Assembly: GCF_020283565.1 (NCBI RefSeq)
Contig: NC_060060.1
Location: forward strand, 19,530,001 to 19,594,000
DNA length: 64,000 bases
Direction of reading: 5' to 3'
DNA from: Trifolium pratense
Lineage: Eukaryota > Streptophyta > Magnoliopsida > Fabales > Fabaceae
Below are positions 22,740-34,458 of this stretch, piece by piece. The notes below the pieces were generated by a model. The model worked only from the letters and a program-made list of their open reading frames with translations, made no database searches and was not told where the DNA came from. Position 1 is the stretch's first letter; each line of letters starts with the position of its first letter. The translations under genes were made by a program, and so were the position numbers.

Positions 22740-23560
22740 TAGGGGTGATCATATCCAAATCAATTCAAAAGTAACCACAAACCGAACTAATCCAAATTGA
22801 AACCGCAAAAAACCGCATTTATAAAGTTTTAACCGCACATCATTTATTTTCCAAACCGCACGGTTTGGTTTGATTTGCGGTTTTTATTTTAGAAATCCGA
22901 ACCAAACCAAACCGCAATACATAACTTACCTCTATCAACTATTAGCAATCAACTCAAATTGAGTCCATAAAACAATAGGCTGTCAAAACATATCATTTCA
23001 CGCAATCGATAAATATATTGTTGGTATTAAAAATAAGTTATTATGTATCAATTTCTGTATATGCATATTGTATCATATGTAAACAATAAAAAAAAAAAAA
23101 ATTAAAATCTCATATTTTTTATATCGTGATCAACCTTACAAACCAAACCAACTCTAACCGCATTGGTTTGGTTTGGATGACTTTTTAAAAAACCAAACCG
23201 AACCGCATGCATTTTTATCTCTTAAATTATAACTTAAAAAAATATAAATTGTTATTTATATAATTTTAACATTTTCTTATACAAAATTACTTATTTTGGT
23301 TTATTAGTCGATACTCTTAAGCTACTCATTAGTATTATAAATTAGTCTTATTAATTTTATATTTGTTATAGTGTAATAAATTGACTATATAAAAACGATA
23401 ATACCAGGTATATGGGGTCACATTGCATAAATAATACTAGTATTAACTAAAAATAAATTGACCCCACTACCCCCACACTAAATTCGTCCCTGGCGGTTAG
23501 GATGCCTTTTATACTCAAAATCGAACCGCGTGCATTTTTATCTCACAGTTAGCAACCCTA
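22740..23560. mobile_element. Non-autonomous hAT-like element, 8-bp TSD
   Basis: The ends TAGGGGTGATC and GTTAGCAACCCTA are short inverted repeats of Ac/hAT style. The flanks CCTTGTGG (22732-22739) and CCTTGTCG (23561-23568) form an 8-bp TSD with one mismatch. AAACCG/CGGTTT motifs are scattered through the ends (AACCGCACGG, AACCAAACCGAACCGCAT) and resemble subterminal transposase-binding repeats. It has no transposase frame. Confidence 0.65.
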
Positions 23561-23852
23561 CCTTGTCGACTCCATGGTAAAAACATTGCATTTTTATGAC
23601 TTTTATGTGGTTTCTCATTTGCATCTTTATTCTCCTTCTTAACCTAAAATTTCTTAAATCTTATGATCTTTTCTAAATTTAAATTCCTTTTTTTTTTGTC
23701 TCTTCATCTTTTTACTTTATACTGTGTCAATATTTTATAATTTTTTTATATGATTTAGATATCCTCTGCGTGTAATAGAACCACAAAAAATGGCAAAGCT
23801 CTCCCTAGGGAGTTTAACGATGTTTAATTCTCATGGTAGAATTTTAATTCAG

Positions 23853-24225
23853 TTTTTTTTTTTTTTTTGATTCAAAAAGAAGTATATTACTAAACAGAAG
23901 AAACATGAGATGGCATCATATCTTTTTGGATATCGCCTACAATGTGTGTGTGGGGGGGGGGGTAAGTTTTGTTGGGTTCAACTTCAGCCCAATTTGCTAA
24001 CACATGAGCCACCGTGTTTTTGTTCCTGTTGATCCATTAGATAGAGATTTTGGGGTTTTTTTTCCATAACTTCTCTAATCTTTCTCGCTAGCATCCCCCA
24101 ATAGAGTCTAGGATAACTTCTTTTGTGGATAGCTTTCACAATTGAAGCATTGTCTGTCTCGAGATCGTTTATTATTTTATTAAAGTGATCTTGAGTCAAT
24201 ATTTTAATGTTAAAATAACACAATT
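23853..24225 (-). pseudogene. 5'-truncated LINE RNase H fragment with poly-A
   Basis: The minus-strand frame gives NDLETDNASIVKAIHKRSYP and RLYWGMLARKIREVMEKKPQ. After a frameshift it continues as INRNKNTVAHVLANWAEVEP, the last third of a plant LINE RNase H. A 16-base T tract at 23853-23868 is its poly-A tail in this orientation. The RNase H core D in LETD is kept, but the fragment is too short to act. Confidence 0.7.
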
Positions 24226-24602
24226 GAAAAGAAAAATACTCCCTCTGACTTTAATTATTACACATATTTATTTTCAAAATTTATTAAATAATTGATATAT
24301 ATTTAATTTATATTTTGATGTATATATATTCTATAAATATAATTACTTTTTTTATAATCTATAATTACTATACATTAATAATCTAAAGAATACAAATATT
24401 TACTTATAATTAAAATTAGTATAGTATTCGGTTGAAATTATTCTTATGTGGTCACGTGACCAAATATAATTTTCTTAGTCACATCACAATATTTATTTAT
24501 TTATTTTATTCTTTTAATTATTTTGTAAATAATCAAAAAATCATGTGAGTGTGTTTATATAATCACGTGACAATAAAAGTCTGACTTATTTTGAAGTTAG
24601 TA

Positions 24603-24724
24603 CTCCTTCGGTCTCAAAATATAAGCAAAAATAATCAAAAAAACTTAATGTATTTAGTTAAAAATTTGGACCAAATATATTCTTTTAGTTGACCAAATTT
24701 TACTTATATTTTGGAACGGATAAA
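24603..24724. mobile_element. Stowaway-like MITE
   Basis: CTCCTTCGGTCTCAAAATAT at the left and ATTTTGGAACGGATAAAA at the right are inverted. It is about 120 bp and related to the element at 1149. The right end is worn. Confidence 0.65.
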
Positions 24725-25709
24725 ATATATATAACAGTAGAGTAGAAAAGATTCAAAAGAATGTCGCTATAGAATTAGAAGAATTATAGAAAAAATACGC
24801 AGAGAGCGTATCCTGAAAAGATATCTGCACCGGGATATGCTGGTGCATGCTTGATAAAACATGTCTTCAATTAAGGACTTTGGTGTGTTCTATTCTATGG
24901 GTCCCTCCCAAAAGGAAAATAAGAAGGATTTTTTTCATGTACACGAATGATCTGATGGACTGGTTGTAGCTGTAAGAAACATGAATAGCAGAGGATTTTA
25001 ATGAAAAGCTGCCTCATACAAATTGCAGAGTAATAGAGACAGAAAAATGGCATCATTATTGGGATGAGATGAGACATGCTAAAGCAATTGCATGTCAAAT
25101 ACAGTACTATTTTGGTCACATTTATTTATGATACGTTAGAGTATTTACTATTTACAATGAGTTTGATATTTTTTCCCAATTACTATTTTAAATATTTAAT
25201 TCCTCTAACTTAACACATTTTAAAAAGTGTTGAAAAAAAAGTCTCACAGAGATATATTTTAAAGAGGAGAGAAAATGTTTATAAAGAAGTAGATATTCAA
25301 TTTTGTTGATCTTTGATCAGTTTAGTGCTCTTTGTTGTATGAATTTGAGTATTTATAGTACTTTCTTATAATAAATTTTTATTTATAAAAAAATGCTTAA
25401 AAAAATAATAAAAAACTTCCATTGAAGATTGTCTCTTATAGTTTTTCAATTTATTATATTTTTCTCTTAGACAAAGTGAAAATCTACCAAAACTCACATA
25501 CTATTTATAGATTTTGAGTTTGAATTATAGTAAATTTGTTCAACTTAATAATATCGATAAAAAGAGTGCATATATACGACATATTCAAACATAAACAACA
25601 CAATCAACAAAACTTATACAAAGGTAAACTTAGTTTATTGTGAGTGAAATTATTAATCCAAATAAAGTTAGACAATCTATTCTACCAAGTGAAGTTAGTA
25701 GTACTAGTA
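24725..25709. other. Intergenic, no gene recognised
   Basis: AT-rich DNA without coding or repeat structure that I can name. Confidence 0.4.
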
Positions 25710-25718
25710 TATTAACTA

Positions 25719-26401
25719 GACTTATATGTAGTTTTGGCCCGCTAAATTTTACAATTGCTTGATTTTGACCCTTAACGTTTCAATTGCTTGATTTTAACCA
25801 CCTAAGTTTCAAAATTGCTCGATTTTGGCCCCCAAGTTTACCCTCTTTTGCATTCGCTAGCCCCCCGTTGACGTTTTTGACTAAAAATTACTTATGAGAC
25901 ATTTTAAAAAAAATAAAAAATATGTTTTAATTAAAAAATTTATAAAATAATAATATTTGCTTTTATAAAAATGTATTAAAAAATGTTTTTTTAGTAAAAG
26001 GTAAATAATTAGTTTTTATTTTTTAAAAAAGTTTAAAAAGTTTTAAAAAAATAGTTCATTTTTTTTTTACTTTTATATATAAAAAAATTACTTTATAAAC
26101 TACATATAATAAAAAATTATAATTTAGTTAAAAAAATAATTTGTAATTTTTTTAAAATTTAAAAACATTTTAATTTATTTTTAAATACTTATTTAATTTT
26201 AAAATGTCATATAACCAATTTTAATCAAAAAAGTTCAACGGGGGCCAGCAAATGTAAAAGGGGGTAAACTTGGGAGACCAAAATCGAGCAATTGAAACTT
26301 GGAAGGCTAAAATCGGGCAATTGTGAAACTTATATGGTTAAAATCAAGCAATTGAAATGTGGTGAGCCAAAATCAAGCAATTGTGAAACTGCATTTAAAC
26401 C
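25719..26401. mobile_element. MULE-like foldback with subterminal direct repeats
   Basis: The left end GACTTATATG and right end CATTTAAACC are inverted, and the arms (about 150 bp) carry repeated AATTGCTTGATTTT/AAAATCAAGCAATT units, three per arm. The flanks TATTAACTA (25710-25718) and TATAAACTA (26402-26410) match at 8 of 9 positions, fitting a Mutator-type 9-bp TSD. The interior is very AT-rich with no frame. Confidence 0.65.
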
Positions 26402-26410
26402 TATAAACTA

Positions 26411-27398
26411 ATATTGGCCATTTTATCGGCCCAAAAATTACTCTCTTTGTGAATGACTTTAAAATGCATTTGAGAAAAAAGATGTAAACAATTCCTCCAT
26501 CTATGTTATGATGAGTTCAAAGAACAATGCAAGGTTATTTGAAAATCAATGTAATAAGATGCGAATTACTTTCTACCCAGATATGATGCTAAACCTTTAC
26601 CAAAAATTATTTTAATGGCTAAAATTGCTCTCATCCCATCAAACTCTTCCTTAAACATGGTGACACGTTACTTATTTTGATGTGAATTAATTTGTGAATT
26701 TATTGGAAAATAAGATAATATCATTGCATTATAATTCAAAATATAAGATATATGGTAATGAATATGAAGTCTGGGACTAACCATGCTTTTGGATTAACAT
26801 ACACTTGGTTTTGAATAGCAAAAAAGGAGTTTCTCTATCTAAATTCTATATATCATTAAAAAAATTGCTTTTGGATTAAACTATTTCATTTGTTATAATC
26901 AGACCAATTATTAAACTAAAAAGAGATCTTATATATCTTATACATGTCATCTCTCTAAATCCTTTTGGATATTGATTAAAACTATGGTGTGATATTTCTT
27001 CGATGATAGAAGTCAGAAAAACTTAGGTGAAAATTGGAGCAAATTAGTGAAGAAATTAACGAATACTACTATTTATGGTTGAAATAGTTTCTACGCGCAG
27101 ACCTAGTTCCAAAATTCAGAACAATATATGCATGGCTAGCCAAACTAAAAACAATTATTGAATACCTTCTACCACATAGATTTAATTAACTGGTCCCAAT
27201 TGAGTCATATTATTGTTTGTGAAAATAGGGACGTTATGGCAATTGAATTTCAAGTTATTATATTAGCCTAATTAATTACTCCTATTATGGATGATGACAA
27301 TTAGTTTTGTACTTCTATATGCATGTAATGTAATATAGTCACAAATTTTGATTGCTAGATGATGCTATAGTAGGAGTACATTATACTTACCCCAATTA
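26411..27398. other. Intergenic, no gene recognised
   Basis: AT-rich DNA; nothing further was seen. Confidence 0.4.
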
Positions 27399-27545
27399 CT
27401 TCCTCCGATCACTATTATAGGCAAAAAACCACTTTTTATATTCATTCAAAAAGTAATGTATCTAGTCAATAATATAGACTTGATACATTATTTTTTCATT
27501 GAACCTAAAAAGTAATTTTTTGCTTATAATAATAATCAGAGGGAG
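27399..27545. mobile_element. MITE with CTCCGATCACTATTATAGGC ends
   Basis: The left CTTCCTCCGATCACTATTAT and right ATAATAATAATCAGAGGGAG are inverted and flanked by TA. The arms extend through GCAAAAAACCACTTTTT and AAAAAGTAATTTTTTGC. Confidence 0.7.
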
Positions 27546-27891
27546 TATTTCTTAGACACACTCACATCAAGTGAAAAAAAAATACTATTATTTGATGTAA
27601 CTATTTTATTTTATTTTTAATTTTTTTATTTGTGTGTGCATAACTCTTGTGTCCAAATATTTTGCCTAGGTAAGACTAACTCGTACATTATATGTAAACA
27701 TATAATTTTGTACTATAAGTAAGCATTATATCAATGCATAAGCAACAAAGTGATATTAATTTTACCGTTACAAATGTTATAAGTACGGAATTTCTATTGT
27801 CATTTTAAGGATGATTAATCACTATTGAAAAATTTGTACTAAGATACAAGGTATATTTTCTCCTTTGGTTCTAACAAAAAATTATTCATTA

Positions 27892-27994
27892 CTAGTCCCA
27901 CACCCGTGCGATGCACAGGTGTTATGTGGTATTTTATATTATAATGTTGAAAAATTATTCGTATAAATTGTAACAATAAGTATTATAAAATGAA

Positions 27995-28031
<37 letters not shown>

Positions 28032-28785
28032 TAAAAGTGATGTACTTATCACTTCCTCCAACCAATATATATACCTATATGTATAGAGAATGAGTACGGA
28101 CCATCAAAATTGAATGAATTTTTTTTTTGTGGGGTGCGCCAGCCAATGCAATAGTGCAACGCATAGGCGACACACTAAAATTGAATGAAATATGATAATG
28201 ATAATGGTTATTATATATTTCAATCCCATAACCTAACTTTTTGCATAACCTTCACTCTTCTCTAAAATTATAATGTAATTAAGTCAATAATGTATACACT
28301 CTTCGTATTTTTTTGTGTGACTAAATTATAAACTCTTTGTTGTTTCTATGAAAACGGTTGACATTTAAATGGGATAAATGTTGAAAGAGAATCCAACTAT
28401 GTTCATCTTCATTGTCACTAAGAAATGTTATAATAATGTAGAAAAGTGTAACATCTTGTGACATCAATTTTTGGATAATTGGAGAGGTATAATTCAATAA
28501 TAATGTAGAAAATTGTAACATCTTGTGACATCAATTTTTGGATAATTTGAGAAACATAATTCTTTATTAATTATTATGAGATTGATATAATATAAAAAAA
28601 AAATAGAGATGAGAATGATATAATATAAGGAAGTGATGTGGAAACAAAAAAAAATAGAGATGAAAATGATATAATATAAGGAAGTGATGTGGCATTATTA
28701 TGTGATTTAATTGGATGTAAGTGGGTGATGTGGATTAGGGTTAAGATGAATAGTAGGAGAACTATCTAGGAATTATATATATAGA
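27892..28785 (-). mobile_element. Non-autonomous Helitron (minus orientation)
   Basis: Read on the minus strand, the element starts TCTATATATATAATTCC after a host A (28786) and ends GTGGGACTAG followed by a host T (27891). This is the canonical A-[TC...CTRR]-T Helitron signature with no TSD. A GC-rich stem-loop, CACCTGTGC-ATC-GCACGGGTG (27901-27921, one mismatch), lies a few bases before the CTAG end, as required for Helitron termination. Inside are two imperfect direct duplications (about 28432-28487 with 28500-28555, and 28597-28640 with 28650-28692) and an AAT microsatellite at 27995-28031. There is no RepHel frame in the 894 bp. Confidence 0.7.
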
Positions 28786-28798
28786 TTCTTCTCCCATT

Positions 28799-29150
28799 GC
28801 AACCGTGTGTGCATTTTGGAGTGCCAGAAATGAGTCCATCTCCTTTGAAAAGACAAAATCGATAGAAGAAGTGGTTGATCACATAAAAAATATATCTTGG
28901 GATTGATTTTTGGCTAAAAAAGTGGGAACTCTTCTTTTTTTATAAGTGGTTTGTCAATTATTTGAATTATATGATTAGGTACGTGTTTTTTAGTGTGATC
29001 ATTTTATAGTCGTCTTAGTATCATTTCGCCTGCCTTTTTGTGTGAACCATGTATTCTCTATGTGCAAATGCTATAAGACTATAATTTCTCGAGTAAGATC
29101 ACAATGGACGGAAAAATTCTTTCTAAGAGATTTAACACTTTTGCATTCTC
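28799..29150 (+). pseudogene. LINE ORF2 C-terminal remnant
   Basis: The frame from 28799 reads ATVCAFWSARNESISFEKTK and SIEEVVDHIKNISWD, a stop, then FLAKKVG. The W-x-x-RN...F...I...IK..SW.W pattern is the end of the zf-RVT segment of plant LINEs (compare WRTRNNIMFRG at about 49100). The downstream 200 bases look like its 3' UTR. It directly abuts the Helitron's 5' side. Confidence 0.6.
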
Positions 29151-30913
29151 AGATTGAATCCAAATCCACAATCATGTAACTTCACTCTAAAACATAGATT
29201 CTTACCATAATTTTGAGTAAACGTGAAAATCCATCCAGCCATGTAAATGTAACCAAACAGTGACTAAGCAAAAGTCAAACAAAGTAAATTTTTAGATGTA
29301 ACATGAAAAGTGTTACAGTAATGAGCTTGAAAAGGTTAATGAGGTTGAAAAGTGAGTAATCAACATTACTAATAGGAAAGTGAAGCAAGGCATTAGTTTG
29401 AGAGAATTCAGTTGTAATGCAAAGATTAGTCAGTTAAAGGAATAACAAATTTAGGCAAAAATTGAGGGTGTGAACGTGTGAAGCCATGCCAAAGTTTTCG
29501 ATTTTTATGTCCTTTTTTTCTGATTTGAAATAGTACAAGCAGTAACAACTTTTCAGTTTATAGCTATCAACAAACAGGACCTAAATAATCTCACAAATCT
29601 TCATATAAACCCCTAAATATGAGACAAGTCCATGTGATATATAAATTCTTGGTTTTCTCATCAAACAAAGAAAAATAAACAAGCAAATCAGTAAATATAT
29701 TGACACTTGCATAATCAACCTCACTAAAATGGAAAATAAAATTAATGTAAATAACCAAAATTAACCAAAGTAGGAGGAACAATTTCTGAGCGCCGCCAGT
29801 GTAATCATTCAAATTCATAATCACAGGGGGTTTCAAAGACTTCATCTTCAACTTCCCATAAAATTTTATTTATTTTGTTTTTAATTTTAAATAAAAATAT
29901 CACCTATCAATATCAGCTGGTATAGCTAAAAGCAGCTTTATCAAAACACCATCATGCACAAAAATCTCCATCCTTTATTAGTACTGTCTTTTGTTGGGTT
30001 CTACACTATTTAATTGATAAATTTTTCTTCAAAAAAAATATATATTATTTTTTCCCAAATTTCTCACCATAATTTTACTTTTGAAATACTACACAATATA
30101 AAACCGAGAGAATAAGAGTATAGGTTAAGAAAATAAATGTAGAAATTAATTTTTGGGACTTATATATTTTAACTTTTTTAAAATTAAATTTTTATATATT
30201 AAATACATAATTTATATATTAAAATATCTTAATATATATATTTAAAGATATGTTAACATATGACCCATATATAAAACTATGATAAGAGGTTCTCAGTATG
30301 CACAACTCAATTAGTAGTTACTCCTCCTTCTTAAATGACTTAATATTAAATTTGTGAATATAATCTACTTTGAATATATTTTTTACTAATAGTAATATGT
30401 AAATGCAAATATTAATAAATTAGATGTTTAATTTGTTTCGATGAATATTTTTAAAAAATATAATTTCTAATAAAAGATAACTTAAAATATTAGTGATTAA
30501 AATTTTACATTAACGAACGTTAAGATAGTCAAATCTATTATTAATATATTAAAATCGATTACCACCAAAGTTATTAATTTATCCTTAGTACTTTTAATCA
30601 CGTTACAAATTTTATATCCTTCATCATAATTTCACTAAAAAAATATAGAAACAAGATAAATACAAAATAAAAAAAATACAAAAAATATAGAAAGAATAAG
30701 AATAAGATTAGTACAAAAAAAAAAGGAATCTATACATAAAAATAGGGAAAAAAAAGATTATAAACAGTTTAGTCAATAATAATAAATTATCGAAAGAATA
30801 AAGAAAAATAAGTTGAATACATAAAAATAAGAATATCGAAATAGAAACATAAACAATATTTTTAATCAAAAATAAAATAAATAAATAATATTACTACCAA
30901 GTTTACTACTAAC

Positions 30914-30948
<35 letters not shown>

Positions 30949-30990
30949 TAAAGTTAATTCCTATCAAATTTACTAAATTACCCTAGATAT
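29151..30990. other. Gene-free, AT-rich
   Basis: No coding signal. An AAT microsatellite lies at 30914-30945. The minus-strand frame at 29591-29851 (86 codons) shows no family features. Confidence 0.4.
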
Positions 30991-30991
30991 T

Positions 30992-32607
30992 TGATAGTGG
31001 CTCTACAAGTGTACATAATCGCAACCAAGTAATAAAGTAGTAAGTTATTGTCTCGACAGGGATTGTGCCAAAGCTACCAATTTCGGTTAGGAATTATGAT
31101 AGTTTTGCTTTTGCTTTGTTTGTTTGGAAAATGTTTTGAGACAAAGTTAGATAGTATAAGACTAGAGATAAAATAAAGAGTTTAAGATGATAAAAGTAGG
31201 TTAAGTGCTTTCGAATCCCTCTCATATTTCTGCTTGGTAACTGACTCTATATCTGTTCACTATTGAAGCATTATCTAGAGATTAATTTCTATTAAAGTAA
31301 ACTTAGTATAACTATATTTACTTCTATTGTAATCTGTTTAGGTTGAGCCAATTAAACTAGGTTTAGCATTCGTTATTTTTGTGTCCTTACCCTTAACGAG
31401 TTCAACCTTTAATGTGCATCCTTATCTTTAGAGGTTCCTAATTTAACAAGTTCTCTAGCGTAACTGATTTCCCTATTATCAGTACAAAATTTAATTACGT
31501 GCGATTCTTAATATCTCAAACCTAACCGCAGATACTGAATTTAATGGTCTCATATAAGTAGGTTACAGTATCTCATTGTTTACGAAGTCTTGGATGTGTC
31601 ACGAAATCCACTTCGACCCTAAGTACTAACAACACATGCGGCCGATCATATATACTAGTATATAAAACGATAAATACATATACTAACAGATAATAATTGA
31701 ATATCAATTTGTATATAAACTTGGAAAATAACCAGATTACATGTCTCAAGCATTCCCAGGGGAGTTCATCTACTTGCCCTAACCTAAATGGACTTAGCTA
31801 CTATTAATCATATTGAGCAATAAAGAAAACATGCATAAAAATAACCTCGATTCCTTGCGGAGAGGGTTTCGTCTCCTGATGGTGGGGGAGAGTCTCCCTC
31901 TCTTGAGAGCTCCTTAGCCCTCCTTGTCTCTTCCTCCTTTGATCCTTAGAGAGCTTATAGTTCTCTGAACTTCAGAATGAATAATTGTGAAGGAGGAGAG
32001 CTCTATTTATAGTTTTTCAGCTGGGTTTGGGCTTTTTCCTACGACCCATCGTATCCATCGTAGCCACGATGATGTTCAAATTCGCCTCATCGTGGCCACG
32101 ATGGATCTTATCGTGGTACGATGGAAGATTTGCTTCATATATTCTGTGTTGTTAAACCGCCTTTCATCGTGCTGCGATCAATCTCATCGTGGGTACGATA
32201 ATTTGTGCGTTTTCAGCCATGTTTGCTTGTCATCGTGGCCACGATGAAACCCATCGTAGCCACGATGGAGTCCATAATTTGTTTTTTTGCTTCAACACAA
32301 AAGTTGTAGCTCTTTGTCTTAGCTTTCCAACTCATGGTCACGGTCCTCGATCTGGCAATCGCAGCTCAAGTTATGGCATTTTTGGTACGATGTGGTATTT
32401 CTTCATCGTTCTACGATGGTCATCCATCGTAAGTACGATGACTTCTTCAATTTCTTATTTTTCTGCCATTTTTTGTGCATTTTCCACTTTTCTTCATTCT
32501 TGGTTAAGTAACTTCGTAACTTTAGGTATTTGCTTGCATTTGTTCTTCAATTGCTACTAAAACTACTCTAAAATAGTACTAAAAAATCATATAATCGACT
32601 GTCATCA
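30992..32607. mobile_element. Candidate solo LTR with palindrome array
   Basis: The 1.6-kb block begins TGATAGTGGCTCTACAAGTG and ends CGACTGTCATCA, giving TG...CA termini. It has imperfect 5-bp flanks ATATT (30987-30991) and ACATT (32608-32612). The phrase on GTCTCGACAGGGATTGTGCC at about 31051 is common near plant LTR or LARD ends. No gag-pol frame lies between. The 32047-32445 part carries many ATCGTGGCCACGAT-type palindromes. The plus frames in that part are by-products of the repeats. The assignment is by structure, and the superfamily is unknown. Confidence 0.55.
32047..32445. repeat. Array of CATCGTRGCCACGATG palindromes
   Basis: At least four near-perfect copies of CATCGT(A/G)GCCACGATG (about 32057, 32090, 32230 and 32250) occur, plus degenerate forms such as TATCGTGGTACGATGG, CATCGTGGGTACGATA, CATCGTTCTACGATGG and CATCGTAAGTACGATG. 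All lie in under 400 bp, and each is a 14-16 bp dyad. Confidence 0.85.
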
Positions 32608-32612
32608 ACATT

Positions 32613-32937
32613 CCTAATAAAATTTCTAATTTTCGATTAGAAAAATATATACGGGATCACTATTTGTCATTGAAACATAAAAAATTAGATAAATAAGTTT
32701 TACAAAAAATAACACAATAATTTCACTTATATTTAACAATATTATTTGTTCTCAATAAATTTTCTACACTAAGATAATAATAAACTTAAATATCGAAAAT
32801 CTTTAAACTAATAAGTTATTTATTTTGGGACATAGAGTACAAAGTAGTTTTAAGAATATAAACAGAACTTGAGTTTGAATATGAAATTTTACATTTCTAA
32901 CTTTCTTTATATTAAAGTGTATGATATATATATATTA
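32613..32937. other. Intergenic, AT-rich
   Basis: Nothing was recognised between the candidate LTR and the SINE. Confidence 0.4.
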
Positions 32938-32951
32938 AAGTGCATGAGTTT

Positions 32952-33087
32952 GGTTCCCGTGAGCTTAACTCAATTGGTAGGGACTTCACGTTATATACGC
33001 AGAGCTGGGGTTCGAACCACGGTACACTACACTTATCCGCGTTTTAAAGATGGAATTTCTAGCCACTAGGCTACTTGACAACAAAAA
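32952..33087 (+). mobile_element. tRNA-derived SINE with TSD
   Basis: The sequence is CCCGTGAGCTTAACTCAATT with GGTAGGGAC (box A), then GGGGTTCGAACCACG (box B), then TTTCTAGCCACTAGGCTACT and a poly-A stretch. The flanks AAGTGCATGAGTTT (32938-32951) and AAGTGTGTGAGTTT (33088-33101) match at 12 of 14. This is the best-kept member of a family also seen at 15091, 18366 and 50262. Confidence 0.8.
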
Positions 33088-33114
33088 AAGTGTGTGAGTT
33101 TAATCATTAAAGTT

Positions 33115-33300
33115 AGGAAAATGTTAAACACTCCCCTCATGGCACTATTTATTATACTAATATGGAAGTTTTACCTTAAAACTTGTGCATTTAATACATT
33201 AAAAACATAAAAAAATCATTTTTTAGCATTAATTTTATCTTTTAATTTTCGTTTTTAGTATGTTTAACAAGTGTCTCAGGGACACTGTTTAGCATGATCC
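33115..33300. mobile_element. MITE, (AGGAAAATGTTAA...AGTGCC) family, copy A
   Basis: The left end TAGGAAAATGTTAAACACTC and right end GACACTGTTTAGCATGATCC are inverted. Related copies are at 33769, 34283 and 36590, with a single end at 58937. Confidence 0.6.
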
Positions 33301-33375
33301 ATTAAGTTATTAGAATAAAAGCTATGATTAAAAATGAGTAAATACATTTTGTCAAAAAAAATAAGAAAAAAAGAT

Positions 33376-33753
33376 TAAGGCTTTCTTTGGTAAAAATAGT
33401 GGATAGCTGGTAATTTAATTTATAGCGGATGGACTTATAGCAGTTAGCTTATAAGCTACCTTTTAGCTTATAGCGAATAAGCTAGCTGATTGAATTTGTA
33501 GTGTTTGGTAAAATTAGCAGTTGAACTAGCTTATAAGTATGAAATGACATAAAAAAGACATGTTTAATTAATATTTAATTTTTTCAAATAAGATGATAGG
33601 GGTAAAATTGGAAGAAAATATGATAAGATATAAGCTCATAAGCTAGTAAAATAAGCTATAAGCTCTTTTTTAAAAATTGTTACCAAACAGAGCTTTTAAG
33701 TTATAAACTAAAAGCTATAAGCTAACTCATTGCTCTTCCCAAACAGAGCCTAA
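33376..33753. mobile_element. Foldback MITE (GTTTGGTAAAA / CAAACAGA family), copy 2
   Basis: The ends are TTAAGGCTTTCTTTGGTAAA and TTCCCAAACAGAGCCTAAAT. The body is closely collinear with 13341-13735 (GGATAGCTGG, TATAGCGGATGGA, ACATAAAAAAGA, GGTAAAATTGGAAGAAAA). Confidence 0.75.
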
Positions 33754-33768
33754 ATACATTTTTTTTAG

Positions 33769-33935
33769 GAGAATGTTAACATGTGCCCTGATAAATGTGG
33801 AAAAACTTTATTGAACTTGTGATGTATTGAATTCTCTAAACATTAGATTATTTGTATCACTAAATACTACTATATTTATATTTTTAGGTAGTTTAACATG
33901 TGTGCTTACGGCACTAGTTAACATGATTTTCTTTT
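33769..33935. mobile_element. MITE, AATGTTAACATGTGCC family, copy B
   Basis: AGGAGAATGTTAACATGTGC on the left and GGCACTAGTTAACATGATTT on the right are inverted. Confidence 0.6.
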
Positions 33936-34282
33936 TATTGTCTTTTCTTAAACTACTAGCTTCCACTATTTTCTTGGAATGAAGATATGAGAATATGCTA
34001 GTAAAATTAATTAACCGTTTGTTTCAAATATTAAAAATTGTAAAGTTCAATCATAGCTAATCCTTTATTTTTGTCGTTGGGAAAACCTTTTTCAATCATA
34101 AACTTTTAGACGACCCAAAAAGGTATGGTTCATTTCCCTATCTCACCCCAAATTTGTATCCTTTCTTGCTCTCTTGGAAATAGCCGAAGGCATTCAATTA
34201 CTACTACTGAAGTATTCTTAGCTGTCACAAATCACCACTTCCATAAATTAACACTTTTTTCTTCAATCCATATTTAATTTTA

Positions 34283-34458
34283 GGGTTATGCTAACCAGTG
34301 CCCCGGGGCACTGGTTAAGGAAATCAAAAAAGGAAATTTTAAAATTGAAAATAATATTTTTTAGACTTTCGAGGCGTTGACTGCACAAACTTCAATATGA
34401 TATTACTATATTTGGTTCCTTAAACAATGCCCCGGGAGCACTGTTTAGCATTTTCCTT
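34283..34458. mobile_element. MITE, AATGTTAACATGTGCC family, copy C
   Basis: AGGGTTATGCTAACCAGTGC at the left and GAGCACTGTTTAGCATTTTC at the right are inverted. The tips include the perfect palindrome CCAGTGCCCCGGGGCACTGG. Confidence 0.65.

Noticed and set aside
28321..28521. 66-aa minus-strand frame
   Set aside because: It lies in the tandemly duplicated interior of the Helitron and arises from repeat sequence.
31987..32560. Overlapping plus frames of 86 and 123 aa
   Set aside because: They are translations of the ATCGTGGCCACGATG palindrome array in the candidate LTR.
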